A DNA stretch of 64,000 nucleotides from Aphis gossypii (GCF_020184175.1 NC_065531.1:81376604-81440603); one strand, 5' to 3'. Positions 50,142 to 64,000 are shown, numbered from the stretch's first letter. Notes: a model not told the origin generated them from the sequence alone. Translations and numbers: made by a program.

Positions 50142-51030
50142 ACCATAGTATTATAATGTATATATTATTATTTGGGGGGCAGAGATTGGTATTATAGGGG
50201 ATAGCTCCTGGTTCTATTCTTCCGTTTGTTTACCACGGTCAAGGCCCTAGATAAGAAAAAACACAATTAATTACGAGATTTTATTACTACCACTTTCAAA
50301 AAGAAAATGCCTTATTATAATACATCACCTACAATAACTCATAAATAAAGTGACTTTGGAAAATAAAACATTTTTAAAATTATTTGATTAACTATAATAG
50401 TAGTACTATTATCATAAATTTATAAATACATAGATTTTAACTTACCCGTCGTCAAAATCCAATCGAATCGTAATTGCATGCGTTTACTACAAATATTGTG
50501 CCTACCTACTCAGCTGTATAAACTGTAGGGGAAAAAAGTTAACAGTCAACTTTTCATTTACGATTAATGATTTTCTTTTATACACATATTCTAAAATCAT
50601 ATTATATGTGTAATCATCGATTTAATCATGCATATTTTATTTGTATACGATATGGACTGTAGAGGAACAATAATAGCATTTTATTTTTCGGGCTGGATAT
50701 CAAACGTTTCGAATGCAGTAAAACGTATTATACGTATTCATTCTATGCATCTAAATAATAATATATATGCACGGTATAACATTATTTATATACTGCACTC
50801 ATGCACCCTTGTCCCGAAAAACCAACTGAATCGGACTGCAATATGTCTTCGCGTGCTTCCGAATTTAAACGCCGAAAGAATATACAGCGGCAGATGGTTA
50901 ATTTCGAATACAATTAAAACGATTTCCTACAAAGCTATCGCGTGTACAATATAATATATAATATCAACTTGAATAAAACATTTGATTCCGTATCATTAAC
51001 GCTGTCCTTATAGCTGATGATTATGATTTC

Positions 51031-51830
51031 GTGATTTTTTTTCGTCCAACCCGACTATACGATCCTTTTCATATTATATATAATGCGCGCGTACCTCGAC
51101 CTTCCACCGCGCGCGCACTGTACGAATCGTATATACATATATACACCGTAGTGTACATGTACTTATATTTATATATATATATATACGCGAAGAGCGAAAT
51201 AGAGGGAAATTAGATTTATTTTTAAGTCAACACAAGGGACCTGTATTGTTTGATAATGGTTCGCTAGGGGATACTCTTTTATAACCGCAGTAAAACACCC
51301 CAAAGTGTTGACATAATGCGCATGTGCTGGCCGGCAGCGGTGCGGGAGTACAACGGGAACGATATGTGCGGATAGACGTCGCCGGTCGTCGGGCGGTGGG
51401 GTGGCAGTTTCGCATGCAATCGTCGGGGGTGGCGGCAGGGTGCAGTACGCATGATAGACTGCTTTTTAAAGTCATATAATGCGCGGATGCGAATGTTGTC
51501 GAACAAGTGTTCGTATAAATCCCGCGGGATATAATGTACAATAATCATGGGGGGAGTGAGAGGCGACCGGCGATAATATTGGGAAGAGAAAAAACAAAAC
51601 GAGATATACGGTTAGATGATGATGACGACGGCGGCGGCGAGAGAGAGATAGAGAGCTGGACCGCCGCGGCGTGGAGAGATGATTTAATGCGAACCGTGAA
51701 ATTAACGTTCGTCCGCTGGACGGGCAGCGGCGGTGGTGACTATAAATACTATTATAATATTGGCGACGATTCGATCGACGTATATGCACTTGCGCTGCGG
51801 AACAATGAGAGCTGATACGGTAATATAATA
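51031..51830. other. CpG-rich patch, right flank
   Basis: G+C- and CpG-rich between about 51.04 and 51.80 kb, with overlapping compositional open frames on both strands. Includes a GA-rich run (about 51639-51656, GAGAGAGATAGAGAG), which resembles a GAGA-factor type site. No gene is supported. Confidence 0.4.
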
Positions 51831-54180
51831 TTATATTATCATATCGTAACACATAGGCCGATAAAAACGCTTCGGCAAAGGAGAAATTGCCGTTTCAATA
51901 GTTGTAGACGATTGGCGTGCGTATAATAATATAAAAGATAATAAGTCGTTATGTGTATATACGTATATTATAAGAATAATGTACTCTTCACGCGCATATG
52001 GACGGGCCTGAATAGTGACCAGTTGTTAGTGTTGAAGATAAGTGCACATTATTTTATACGATTGTATACGAACTAGAGAAACGTGAGAAAGACCAACACT
52101 CGATGGCCGCGATGTAAATTTAATTCGACTAGTACCTACACGCAACTATTCATTCAAACCGATTTGTTGGGATTTAAGAGTTTTTAACAAAATTAGGCGT
52201 ATACGTATAAGATATATAAACATAATAGCTGCAATACATTTGATACCGTACCTACATTAAATGGTGTGTGATGATGTCTACTCGTCGATGCATATTTATA
52301 TTTCAGATTTTGGATAAACACCACTGCGATTTACATCGAAACGTGAATAAGCATAACCGTCACAAAGAAAAGTCAGAACCGTCTTTTGAGTTAAGCGATC
52401 ATAACTCAAAGAGATAACAAATTCTTAATAGTATAGCCACTTTTAAATTTAAGTACAACAAAACGTTACTGAGATATTATGATATAAAGTGTGCACTTAT
52501 ATAGTTATTTATTTCGATGCTTGAAATCTTATAAATTTTTTTGTCAGTTTATCTCGTTTCCGTGAATTTCGTAAGACAAAATATGTATTTAAGGAACCCC
52601 CATATGAACCATATTATGCTCAATACACATGAAAGAGATAGGTATTATTTGTTATTTATTTATTAAGTACGAATTAAACGCCAATTAGTTCGTCAGAGCA
52701 ATAGTGTAACACACAGTACCTTTAATTTAATTTTAATATTAAGAATTAGTTGTGTTAGTGCGAAATAAAATAATACATATACCTATTACCTATCTATGTA
52801 TTATGTTTATATAATTTTAAATTATACATATTATATTTGTATATAATATTCATATTTTGTTTACCGATTGTAAACTTATAAACTTTTAAAATATTGACTT
52901 TTGATTAATCTATATTGTCCAAATATTAAAACTATTTTAACTATTTGTTACATACATCCATTATCTGAACATAATATATATTAGCTGTGTCTGTGTGTAA
53001 TATTGCAAGATTAGATACTAACCTAACTTTTGTAACAATAGAAAAATTGCTTTTTTATTTAGTGTGGTTTTTTTTTCACGGAGTTAATGAAATAGATCCG
53101 TCGGGATATAAATATAATATTATCTACAATAAAACTTTTACTATAAATTGAAATAATCTCCATATTTTAAAATGTATGAGTACATAACACTATGTATTTT
53201 AATTGTTTAATTTAAAATATTTATACCTAGTATCATTAATATCTCATTATTTTATGCTCTAAATTTCTCTCATATTTAGTTAGTGAAATATATTTTTTAT
53301 AGAAATATTCAAAAATGAATTTAAAATAGAAATTTTACCTAAATTTACTCTTAACATAACTTTATCTTTTCAACTTTATCATGTTTTGAAAAACATTTAT
53401 TAAACCTAATCAAGTTCTTCAGACGGTTAATATAATATAAGTTGTATGCAAAAATATATTATAATATATTTGATATTTTTATAAGTTATCTGTCGACTGA
53501 AGACTTAAATTGAGTGATTTTTTTTAATCTAACTAGATCGTTGAAAATTAGATAAAGATATGAAATTATACTAACCAAAATTTACCAAAAGCTTAATGTC
53601 ACGTATATTAACTTTTAATTAGTTTTAAATTCCAACTTACTACTTCTTATTTTTCATAATGTATTTATCATTGTATATATATATATATATCATGTCGAAT
53701 TTTATTGTAATAAATATTTATACGAGTTGTGAGATTATACTGTATTTATGACAATCCAGTAAACTTCAAACCTATTTTATGTTTTAATGAAATTATTTAA
53801 CTGACGTTATTCTCGCTTACAATTGGAAATCTGACGTATTTGTTGATCCTGTGGGCGTTTTAATGCCTCGAGTAAATCATTTTAATTTAATATGCACCCA
53901 AAAAATGTTTTACAAAAAAATTTATTGTGTAGCAGTCAATTCCGTACGACTGCAGTAGAATCATAAACGCTATACTAACTACTAATTACAACGACTTGTA
54001 GACATCTATAGTATATCGTCCCGTACTCGATAAGTCTGTATAGTGTATGGTCGTATATATTTTTGTTAAAATATTCAGTCGTCTATCTCGGCTGGCACTC
54101 GTTACTACACGCGGTCAAGACGAATCATGTAGATATTTGCACCTCGTCATAGTGAATCTGCCGCAATTGAAAATATCATT
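51831..54180. other. A+T-rich non-coding stretch
   Basis: Low-complexity A+T-rich DNA with a TA run near 53676-53690. I see nothing else to annotate. Confidence 0.55.
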
Positions 54181-55800
54181 TTATAGTGTAGTAGCTGGTG
54201 TATGATAGAGCTGCACAGCTGGGGCCCTGCAGAAAACGACTACGAGTGTCGCCGACGTATAGGTACGTGTTTTATCTACCGCGAAGATCGTCTCAAACCT
54301 CTTGTCCGGGGAAAAAAAATACCGAAAACAATCGCCACCGCGATTACGACGACGCGGTCGCAGAACGATGGAATAAGAAAAGCGTGCCTCTAATACGGTA
54401 GCAGATAATATATTATACTTGTATAAAACGTGTGAAAAACGTGCGAATAATACACTATATACATATATACAGGCGATGACCCGCGGAGTGGAGGCGCGCG
54501 GAAGGAATTTTAACGAACGACTTTGCAATACAGTCGAAATGCGGACCCGATACGCCGCCGCCGCCGCCGCGTATCTCGAGTTTATCTCGCGCGTTTCCGT
54601 CTTCGCGGTCCGCGGGTCGTACACGCGTAATGGACGAAAAGCAGTTAACGACAGCCTCGCTCGCTCGTTACGAGGGCGGTATACGTATTATATTATAGCC
54701 TCCACCGCCGCCGCCGCCGTTGTATTATTTATCGAAACCGGTGAGTTTAATATCTCTACCTCCATCGCCGTCGACTTCTACGCCCCCGCCCCCTCGTGTT
54801 TGTGTGTATAATGTGTTTAGTCGTCGCCTCTCTTTCTCCGATCCATAACTATATACGTATATATACGACAAACGCTCTGTCTGCCCCTCTCTCACTCTAT
54901 TTCCGTACCCATATATATATTTATATATACGCCTGCGGTCCCCCGACGCCAATCTCATTCATATTTTAAACGGCTTGTACAACCTTAACGGTTTTCTCGT
55001 TATCATCACGCGCGCGCTTTGTGTAATACGTATATTATATACACAATAACACGCGTATATCTCCGCCATCCGACCGTATTCTTCGCTATATACACATTAT
55101 ATGTATATATATATACGCGCGGTACTCCAAAGTCAGGTACATACATATTATATATATATTTCGTGTGGGTGTGTGGGTGCGCTCGCCCGAGCGGAGAAGA
55201 GGGCCACGGTGGTAAGAGCCCGCGCGCGTAACAATGTGTCACAAAACGAACGCGCGCCCCAACCGAAATAGGAATATGAATAATAAATTTCGTCCGCTAA
55301 CGTCGCAGCCTCCGCCGCCGCCGTTTGTATACTTATATATATGTTGCACTCTGCGGTGTTGTGTAAATGGATATTTAGAGCTATATATTTATATTCGTTT
55401 AGTGCGGCACAGTGCAGTTATGTGTACGCGTGTGGGTGTGCATTATATAATATATTATGGGCACCGCATACACTGCCGTTGCAGCAGTTTCGCGTATATA
55501 TATATAATAATATTATTGTCGCTTAAGAACGCCGCGTGTGGGACTATATAGGTACAGCTGTCGGCGTAAACATTCGCTACGCGGATACGTATTATCATCG
55601 CGACTTTTTCGTTTTCGCATTATTTACGAGCACGTCACATTAAAATATTTATGTAATTTTCTTTTTTTTTTTGTTTTATACATCATTATCGCCGTCGTCG
55701 TCGTTTGCCGAGGGTTATTACACGCCGAAAAACGGCTTTGGCACAGCACCGTGGTATCATTGTACAACACTAATACCTATACGCTTACATAATATATAAA
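54181..55800. other. Large CpG-rich domain upstream of slou, no supported gene
   Basis: The longest G+C- and CpG-rich stretch outside slou. It contains GCC repeats (about 54556-54571 and 54706-54719), a TATA-like GTATAAAACG at 54421, and an ATG-initiated 111-codon plus frame (54476-54811) with two Ala runs encoded by GCC repeats. The opposite strand is also open through part of it, and no protein family is recognisable. It may be a promoter or untranslated first exon of an unseen gene, or a regulatory island. Confidence 0.4.
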
Positions 55801-55966
55801 TATATATATTATGGAACAATAATAATATATGACGTTATCATATTATTGCGTTTATACTCGAGAGTCATATATATATATATGTAATATATAAGTGTGTATG
55901 TGTATATTTACATCGCACTCCCGAAAATGTATTTCCTTAGTGGTTCACACCACCCGTTGCGGTTTA

Positions 55967-55995
55967 TTTATTTATTTATTTATTTTTTTTTTTTT
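55967..55995. repeat. (TTTA)n then poly-T
   Basis: Four to five TTTA units followed by a T-run, just right of the 54.2-55.8 kb CpG-rich domain. Confidence 0.8.
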
Positions 55996-58900
55996 TGGGG
56001 AGGATGTCAGATATGGCGGAGATGTTTCACGATAATATTTAGACGACGATAGTATATTTCAAATATATATTTTATTTCTGCAAAGGTGATGCGAAACAGT
56101 ATACATTTTTATATCTGCAAACGCGGCGTCTATAATACACTATAATATTACATTCTATACATAGTTATATTTATAGTCCAACAGACTTTTAAACCGTTTT
56201 TGATCCTCAGAGAAGACAGCGGCGAAATATGGTTTTACAATGACATTGCGTTATCGTGAGCGTTTTTTTATTGCGTTTTGTCCCATCGTGCTTTTTGGAC
56301 CAGAATTATTGCTTCAATGACCCTCGACACCGACGATGGTTTTTTGACAATAAACTGTATCTATAACTTAAGTACTTACTTCGTTGATTATAGCCTTTGT
56401 GCTGAGGGACGAGAGATAATGAAATGACCTTTATACAAAAGCTTTGCATACGACTGTGCGAATGAAAAATGCTACGAAACATTGTCTATAATATATTAGT
56501 CCATATTTTCCGGGGAGCGTATGAGTAGTGCACCTGTAAATTCTTTACCGGCTTCAACCGTACTTTATTATTAGATTCTATCTGCACACGTCGACGTCGT
56601 ACATTTTTTACTATTATTGTATTTTTTTATACTTTGTTTTATTATTTAACTCACATATTATTATAATACTCTGATTTTTCTGACTAAATAAAGCCATACG
56701 CGAGTAACTATTATTGTATATAATATTAAAGAGGGTATCTTAAGTGAAAAGCAAAGAACCCCACATCTTTACTTCCATAGACTCTAACTATTTTTGTTTG
56801 GTGGCGGTGAAGCGTATGGCCTTTCATGCATTTAACTTGGATTTATTATTAATGACCAGAGGAAGACGTATACTTGGCTCTTAGGTCGGCATAAAGCTTT
56901 GTTCGTCGTACAGTCAATCATTCGGAGTTATTATAGACTCTGGTATAGCAACACTCAAACAATGAAATACTTTTATCAATACGTGAAGGTTAAATTTATT
57001 ATTAAAACAGTGAATACGGTCTATTACCAAATACCAATATTAAAAAGACAGCTTCAGAAATAATAATTGTGAAGTTGATAAAGATACAACACTTTTTACG
57101 ATTATTGAAGACAAATTAAAGAACCTAGTGAAGTCGTTCAATTTAAAAATAAAAAAAAACCTATTCGATAAAATATAAATAAAATAAAATGAAACTTGAA
57201 TTAAAGGGCATTATATAAATGTATAGTGTAGTTTACTAGTTTACCTATTGGTATAGGTCGTATATTTAATCACTATCTATATGTACCGTCATTGATTAAA
57301 TTAAACTTTGACAGACTTAAATTACAATAAATGTATATAGACTGTTGTGGTTGTTATCAAATCGTCGAGTATATTATGCATGATTGGTTGTCGTATATTA
57401 TTATAATATTATATATTATATAATACGCGCGTTTGAATAATAGAATCGTAAAAGATAATATTAATCAAATCGCGTAGTTGTAAACCGCACGCATAATATT
57501 AAATAATAATATACACTTATACAGATAGCTCAGTATATAATATAATATGGTGACTAAAATAAACCCACAAACAATGTTATGTGTTATTAATTATTATGTA
57601 CACAATTCAAGTTGTTTTTCCTGTGTAGGATTTGACGTGATTTTCGAGCAGGATTATTGACTTCAATATAATATAATATTGTGAACATTGTATTTTTTGC
57701 ACACCACACACGCTTAGCACTCGTTATAGCAAACATAAGTATATTATATATTATAATATATTATTATTATTATTATATTATTATTTTATAAATTATCATA
57801 TACCTACTACCGTTTAAATCAAACGGAACGACAACTTCGTAAAAAATATAATAACAATAATAATAATTGTTTTAACGATGTAAACTATAACGAATATCTA
57901 CCGTCAAACCTTTATACCGCCATGCAATTATTAATGATTTTCTTTCACAGCAGGTTTGTAAGAATGTATTAAACTCGCGATATTTTATCTTTGAAGAATT
58001 TAACGAGGCTTTTTCCTCGTTATAATGTATATATTGACAACACTATTATCTCCTACGGCCTACGAGTGACTACAAGGATCCATTAACTTTTCTGTTAGTA
58101 TAATTTACAAAACATTAGAAATTTCCAACTTTTGTGTTGAAAAATCAAACTCAAAATACGATGTTAGTATTTCGTTCAAATATTACGAAAACAAACAAAC
58201 TTTAACTCGAAATGGTTTTTATATTCTCACAAGTAATAATCTTTTAAAACGCTGTACGAACGCATAAGTAGGTACGATAATAATAATTTAACCAAAACCT
58301 ACGAGTACCTATTATGTTGTTGCGTATGATATTATAATTGCATAATATTACCAGCGGGAGAAAAGCGTGACTCTCCTTTAAAATTCATCATCGGCTAAAG
58401 CGAAATCAGAAACATTCATAATTAAAAAAGATCACCAGCAGACTCGTGTTCATAAAAGATAATGGTCATTGCATAATGCATTTAGTTTGAATGACAAATT
58501 ATTTTAAACAAGTGAAGACCGTGTTGAAACTTTTGAAACTCAACGGAAAATATCTAAGTGCATATAATATCCACCGTCAACACTTATAACGACATTTCAG
58601 TAGTAATAATAAACAAACTTTTGAAAGTCTGGTACTTGTGTAATTGTGCTCGGAAAATTAAACTTTATACAGAGATTATGTATAGGACAACGCTTTCGTG
58701 CAGCTGACCACATTATTATAATATTGTCGCTAGCAGCTATGATAGCTATCTACATGCAATTAAAATAAGTACCAGCAATAAAATAAATACTACATATTTT
58801 ATAAAATATTGAATTTATATGATTTTTTATGAGTCTTTCTTCTTTTATAAATTATAATTTTACAATACCTTTTATACTAATTAATATAGGTATTTTATAA

Positions 58901-59611
58901 TTATTTTTTATATTTTAAAAAAATATAATAGGTCTTGACATTCGCAGTTACTATTAAAATATATACTGGAGATAATACTGTCAATTTTTCCATCACAATT
59001 TAATTGCAATTTTTACATCTTAAAATTAAAAAAAAAAATACTTTTGTAACAAATTTGATAAATTGATTTGAGTCAAAAAAAAAAAAAAAACTAAAATATG
59101 TTATAGCTACTTGTGCACGTTAACTACACGCATGTAGTTAATTACGATCATTTTAAAGTGTACAACTATTTAAAATTTTAATATGCTTACAGTTTTTATT
59201 CCAATTAAAATATAAAAAAAAATCTTATGAGATTCACTAGATAATATTTTAACTTTTTATGAGTAGAACGTTGGGACCCATTTCAGGAGTGTTCAGAAGA
59301 AGACTAACTTCTGCTTTCAACTGTTACCTCTTCCCACTGCTTGTCTCGTTCAAAACTCATATCCGTTCAACCAAAACGCAAGTTTGTACCAAACTACAGT
59401 GCTATTAACCGTGTCACTTACTTTTGCCTTTCGCACGGAACGTTATTTGTCGTTGCCGCAAGTAATAAATCTTCACCACCCTACTATCGAAAAAAATTTA
59501 ATTTATATATATATTAAGTATACGACTAAAAAAAATGAACCCATACAAAACCACACAAGGTTACGTCTAAACGCGTAAATTAGTTTTTAAGTTGACATTA
59601 ATAAATCGGTT

Positions 59612-59638
59612 CGTGCGTGCGTGTGCGTGCGCGTGTAT
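59612..59638. repeat. CG/TG alternating tract
   Basis: A 27-nt perfect pyrimidine-purine alternation (CGTGCGTGCGTGTGCGTGCG core). No gene is visible nearby. Confidence 0.6.
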
Positions 59639-61140
59639 TATTAGTATGGGTCCACTGCCACCGTCGGTTGTCTGTCAGCGGTGCCTGTGTCGTCGTTCGA
59701 CTAATTGGAATCAGAACATCGTATTATATTATTATTATTTTTATGAGCTGCCAAATATCCGCCAGCAGCACCAGTTTACGCACACAAAGAAAATGACACA
59801 CCGAACATAATTTTGACATATTAATATATAATATTAAGCGAGTTCCTTTTTATAGACGAAAAAGAAATATTTCAAGACTACAGAAATAAAAAAAAAGAAC
59901 GCCCGAACGATAAATAATCCTTAATTGATCTTATTAAAAATAAAACGTTTTCGAAGTGTTTCTTGAACGTTATTGCTTACTGGCTTCACTGCTACACAAT
60001 TATTGTGTTGTTTACATATTTATAGTGTACCTTTTTTTGAAACGCGAGGTCGACCATTTCAGATATATTATAGAATTATATAAAAAATGTATACAAAAAA
60101 TATAATTTTCTATAGTTGTGGTTTTGATGATGTTAAATATTAAACTATTTTCTCAAACAATATTTTATTATTTTTGCATATAATTACATTTTTAGAGAGT
60201 TATGGGTTTAAAATAAATTAGATCTTTTTTTGTAAATTGCATAAGCTATATGTTGTATAAAGATACTTTTAGTAAAAAATTATATTATTTATAACTATTT
60301 TTTATTTATTATATTTTGATACATATTAAAGAAAGGAGTAATTTTTGTTTCAATGATTTTTACGAATTTCAAACAAATTACTTTTCCGAGAAATAAATAC
60401 GTAGAATTCATAATTTTATGCTCGACTAGTTTTTATATACGTTTTATTGCCATGTGTTTGACGAAATATTTTATTATACAATGTTTTGTATACTCAAACT
60501 AATAATAAGTTTTATATAATTTTGTAAATAGGGGAGAACTATAATAAAACTCTAAAGCATACAATTATACTTGTGTTATTTACATAATGATTAAGTGATT
60601 TTAACTAGTTTAAGAAAAATATAATATATATTTATATGCTATGTGGTGGAGTCATTTATAAATTATAATACGTTTTTTTATAAACTGTATAAGCTACTTC
60701 ACTCGACATAAAAAAACTATATAGTAAACACAATAATTAAATGATTGATGGCGATCAAAATTATAAATAAGGTTTAAAAATAGTAAAATATTGGATTAAT
60801 TAAATCAGCAATAATGTTTTAATATACCTTTTCTAGTACAAACAAAATCATTAATATACTATGTATATATATGGGTAAAAGTGACTCGCAAAATTTTATA
60901 CCATTTTGATATTAATATGTGCGTGGACCAAGTTCATGTAGATCAATATAATAGATCTTATAAAACTATAAACATGTTATTAACTAAACCTTTCAGCTTC
61001 ACGCTATATCGTATATATTATTATAGTTATATTATACTATATAGATTAATTAAATTCTCCTCGACAAACAACTGTGCGATTCCACATTATGTATACATAT
61101 ATAATTAAAATACAATAACAGTAATAATAGTAATAATAAT

Positions 61141-61720
61141 TAGATCACATCGTGTGATGATATTATACGATCCGTTACAGACTCCACCGTGACGGTCCGC
61201 AGGGTGTTAACATCAGTTTTATTTCCCCGCGGGACTATATTATGTGTTATTGTTCACGGTACGCGTTTTGTATATAATATCATAATAATAATAATAATAT
61301 GTATTTTCGGAAAATGATCGTTTTTCTAACCTTACCGCTATATATTATATTTATCCGCCTGCTACAACGACGCTATAACACTATATACACACACACCCAC
61401 ACACACGCAATATTGTACGTCGTGTATTATACGCGCGCGGTATGCCCGCCATCGCGATGATGATGATGACGACGACGATGATGACGATGACGACGATGCC
61501 GAGCCCATAAATATGGCATGAAAAATATATAATATACTTACATCGAGCGGGAACGGTCGCGTAAACGTGATTACGGTGAGAATTGCACTTGTTTAAAAAC
61601 TAATGTCCCCCGGGGTGCGATAAACCGCGCGGGTCGAATGAAAAAAAAAACCCCGACTCGGATGTATTATGCATGATGGACCGCCGCCGCTCGCGACGAT
61701 ATATTATTGTACGCGTACCT
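61141..61720. other. CpG-rich patch with simple repeats
   Basis: Higher G+C and CpG, with the GAT/GAC repeat, CA-type runs near 61387-61407 and a TA run at the right edge. No open frame of note. Confidence 0.4.
61456..61497. repeat. (GAT/GAC)n trinucleotide repeat
   Basis: About 42 nt of GAT and GAC triplets. No open reading frame with recognisable protein surrounds it, so it is treated as simple sequence. Confidence 0.85.
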
Positions 61721-61744
61721 ATATATATATATATATATATATAT
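61720..61744. repeat. (AT)n microsatellite
   Basis: About twelve AT units at the right edge of the 61.2-61.7 kb CpG-rich patch. Confidence 0.9.
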
Positions 61745-64000
61745 GCACATAAAGTAGTCGACCAAGCTTATATTATATGTATATATATGCAATAATAATG
61801 ATAATAAAAATAACAAAAATATTATCATCATTGGAGAATGAATGAACTACACTAAGCACCTATGTATATATATATAGGTAATAAAAAATAAAATAATAAT
61901 TATTATTATTTATTTATAAAATATTACATAATAATATAACCTAACGCGCTGTATAATGGTCTCCACCGAGAGAGTTCGTGTAATATATACGTTTAGTATA
62001 TTATGTTTGTACGTTGTACCTATATAATATATATACTGCATAATATAATAATAATAATAATAATATGACATTATACGATATTCAATGAACGGCGGCGTGC
62101 TAAAACTGAAGACCGGATGCGATTAAAATCGATTAATAATTATTACATTAAACATTTTTCTTCGATATTTTTTTTACGTACTAAGCCTATAAATATTATA
62201 TTCGTAATGCGCGGTCTACCAATCATCATACTATAATAATGATGTTTATGAGCCAATATAGCTGCAAGACGAACTGAGTCAAAATTAAAGCTTTTTGACC
62301 TCGAATTTATTACCCTACTGCTTTTGGTGCAGCATATACTATAATAGAGTCATGATGTGAAATTCAGATCATTATACGAACCGAGTCCGTAAATAATCAC
62401 TTATTATGACCGAATCTCGTCAAACTAAAAATTAACTTCCTCATTTCTATTTTCATAGACACGAGACTGTTTATAACTAAAAATTATATGCAAGTCTTAT
62501 AGTTCAAAATGATAATTTTTGAAATATTTGATTTGTGTGTGTAATATATTATATTTCAATTCTTTAAATCGTGGTTGGTATTTATAATATAATTTTCTCG
62601 AATGCGAACTCGATTAGCATATTTTCCGTTTTCCAATAAATTTTTAATGCAACAGTCGCTTGTATGAAAAACATACAACGACGTCGACCAAACGTGTATT
62701 AAGTACATAATATCGTCATAGCCGCTTTATATTGTATTGTTAGTTAACTTATAGTTTTAGGTATATACGCCTACCTTTCATACTCAAACTTTTATAATAA
62801 CGCGCGACCGACCTTATTAATGCTTAAACGCCGGGCGGCACGATTCCAATTTTTCACATACCTACTCGACGCGAAGTCGGCTCAGTGCTCACGTGTGGGT
62901 CTGACTGTGAAACCTGTGACAAATTGCAGCTCATCGCGCCATGCTGCGACGTCGTATTATTATTATGGTGTTATAGAGCATTGTCGCTGGTACGAGTTGT
63001 ACTTACATTTTTGATGATAATCATCGCGTAAACTTCACTATTATAGTGTAATATATGTGCATTACGTCCTCAAGAAAATTTAGAAAATGCTTAAAGATAG
63101 GCGATTCACGGTGCATGAATACTATTTATTATATAATGCACGTATAGTGCATACTTACATCAATTTATTTTAGAGGTAGATGTAAGGTTAACGAGGGATA
63201 AGGCTGATATTGAATTATTTACTGAGTTCCTACATCTCACTATAGCCAAATTGGTTCACGTCTGAAAAAGATTTATCAAGGTATTGGTTTCCGTTTCTGT
63301 TACGTTTTGTATCAAACTAAAATAAATAATAATAGTTTAAATTTTAAATTTTAAACATTTGTTTTTTCGTTATAAAATCATACTTGAAAAACTGTATGGT
63401 GGACTGCATTGGGATACTTTTGCCTGTTTGCGATTAAAATATTTAAAGAAAGTTTGCTTTCAGTTATTACCTTAATAACCTTAGATTTTAAATTCAGTTT
63501 ATTCATTACTATTATTATTACCTGTTCTAAATAGCGAACTTAAGTAAAAATTAAGAGTTACAAACTATTTAGATATGAACCAACTCAGCTACAGCGAACC
63601 ATACAGTTGATATTTAGATAAGTATTTGTACATATTGTTGGACGGGAAATACACTTCGGGTTTTAAGAAGTACTCAACGCTGCTAGAAAAATTATTATTA
63701 AATACTGACCAGCACTTAGCAGGTACGCGATATTAAACATCATTAATATAGTTAATATGTTTTGTTACCTTTCAGTTAATCTACATAATCAGTTTATTGT
63801 ATTGTAATAATTACAATAATGGATGGTTTGTTTTTCGCTAATTATCTTAATATTTTTCCGTTGTAGCGTTTACAACATTTTAAGCCCTACAACGATCGTT
63901 TTAAGTACACATTATTTCATATGTATACTAAAATTGAGCGGCAGCGTTATTGCAGGCTATATCATTTAAAAGAAAAAATATCCTGAATTTCTGGTAGGTA
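61745..64000. other. A+T-rich right end of the window
   Basis: Mostly A+T-rich sequence. A more balanced piece at about 62.8-63.0 kb has a 64-codon plus frame that I do not recognise. I see nothing else that I can support. Confidence 0.5.

Larger units (their letters stand above)
46901..51030. other. A+T-rich upstream flank of slou
   Basis: A+T-rich, with the possible hAT-like element at 47210, the inverted repeat at 49417, the dispersed repeat at 50118, and a short acceptor-like ORF near 48480 described in the findings. The 108-codon plus frame at 50628-50954 is unrecognised and A+T-biased like its surroundings. Confidence 0.5.
55801..61140. other. Mostly A+T-rich non-coding stretch
   Basis: Segments at about 56.18-56.60 and 58.35-58.53 kb have higher complexity than the rest. 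No gene is supported. Short frames are A+T-biased and unrecognised. Confidence 0.5.

Noticed and set aside
51472..51852. 126-codon minus-strand frame rich in Ser and Arg, and a plus frame across the same DNA
   Set aside because: Both strands are open only because of simple G+C-rich repeats. No family is recognised.
1..64000. tRNA, CRISPR array, bacterial operon or ribosome-binding signals
   Set aside because: I saw no cloverleaf with a GGTTCRANTC T-arm, no regularly spaced repeat array and no prokaryotic gene organisation. The window is eukaryotic.

Overview
This window looks like part of an insect nuclear genome. The DNA is strongly A+T-rich, coding density is very low, introns are long and use GT..AG signals, and there are many dinucleotide and trinucleotide repeats and short terminal-inverted-repeat elements. 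The recurring short palindrome TAGGTACCTA and the low-complexity background remind me of aphid genomic DNA. That placement is an inference from pattern, not from a database match.

I can support only one protein-coding gene. It lies on the minus strand and is a two-exon NK-1 class homeobox gene, the orthologue of Drosophila slouch (S59/NK1) and vertebrate NKX1. Exon 1 (45150-45885) encodes an Asn-rich N-terminus, an acidic segment, a PVDLT motif of the CtBP-binding type and the NK-family eh1/TN repression motif FSVENIL. Exon 2 (21863-22500) encodes a poly-Gly linker, a complete 60-residue homeodomain with Gln50/Asn51/Thr54, and the NK1-type C-terminal extension. The exons join in phase 1 across a 22,649-bp intron, give a 457-residue protein, and are bounded by an in-frame upstream stop and a TAA.

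The left flank (1-21.4 kb) is a gene-poor A+T-rich stretch with a CpG-rich patch at 4.6-5.5 kb, a smaller one near 11.3-11.8 kb, two TA-flanked inverted-repeat elements (11926-12712 and 20188-20583) and two denser, possibly regulatory segments (about 5.9-6.1 kb and 8.7-9.05 kb). The intron (22.5-45.1 kb) holds a third inverted-repeat element with a hAT-like fragment inside it, an exact RFX X-box, a paired Runx-type site and an Exd/Hox-type site, all plausible pieces of slou regulation. The 5' flank (45.9-46.9 kb) is G+C- and CpG-rich and is the likely promoter. The right flank (46.9-64 kb) has no recognisable gene. It contains a second large CpG-rich domain (54.2-55.8 kb) and smaller ones at 51.0-51.8 and 61.2-61.7 kb.

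The layout is that of a developmental transcription-factor gene in a large non-coding regulatory domain. I found no CRISPR array, operon, RNA gene or intact transposase. I did not find evidence for a novel biological system. The best leads are the possible dual-corepressor architecture of Slou, the intronic RFX site and the 54-56 kb CpG-rich domain.
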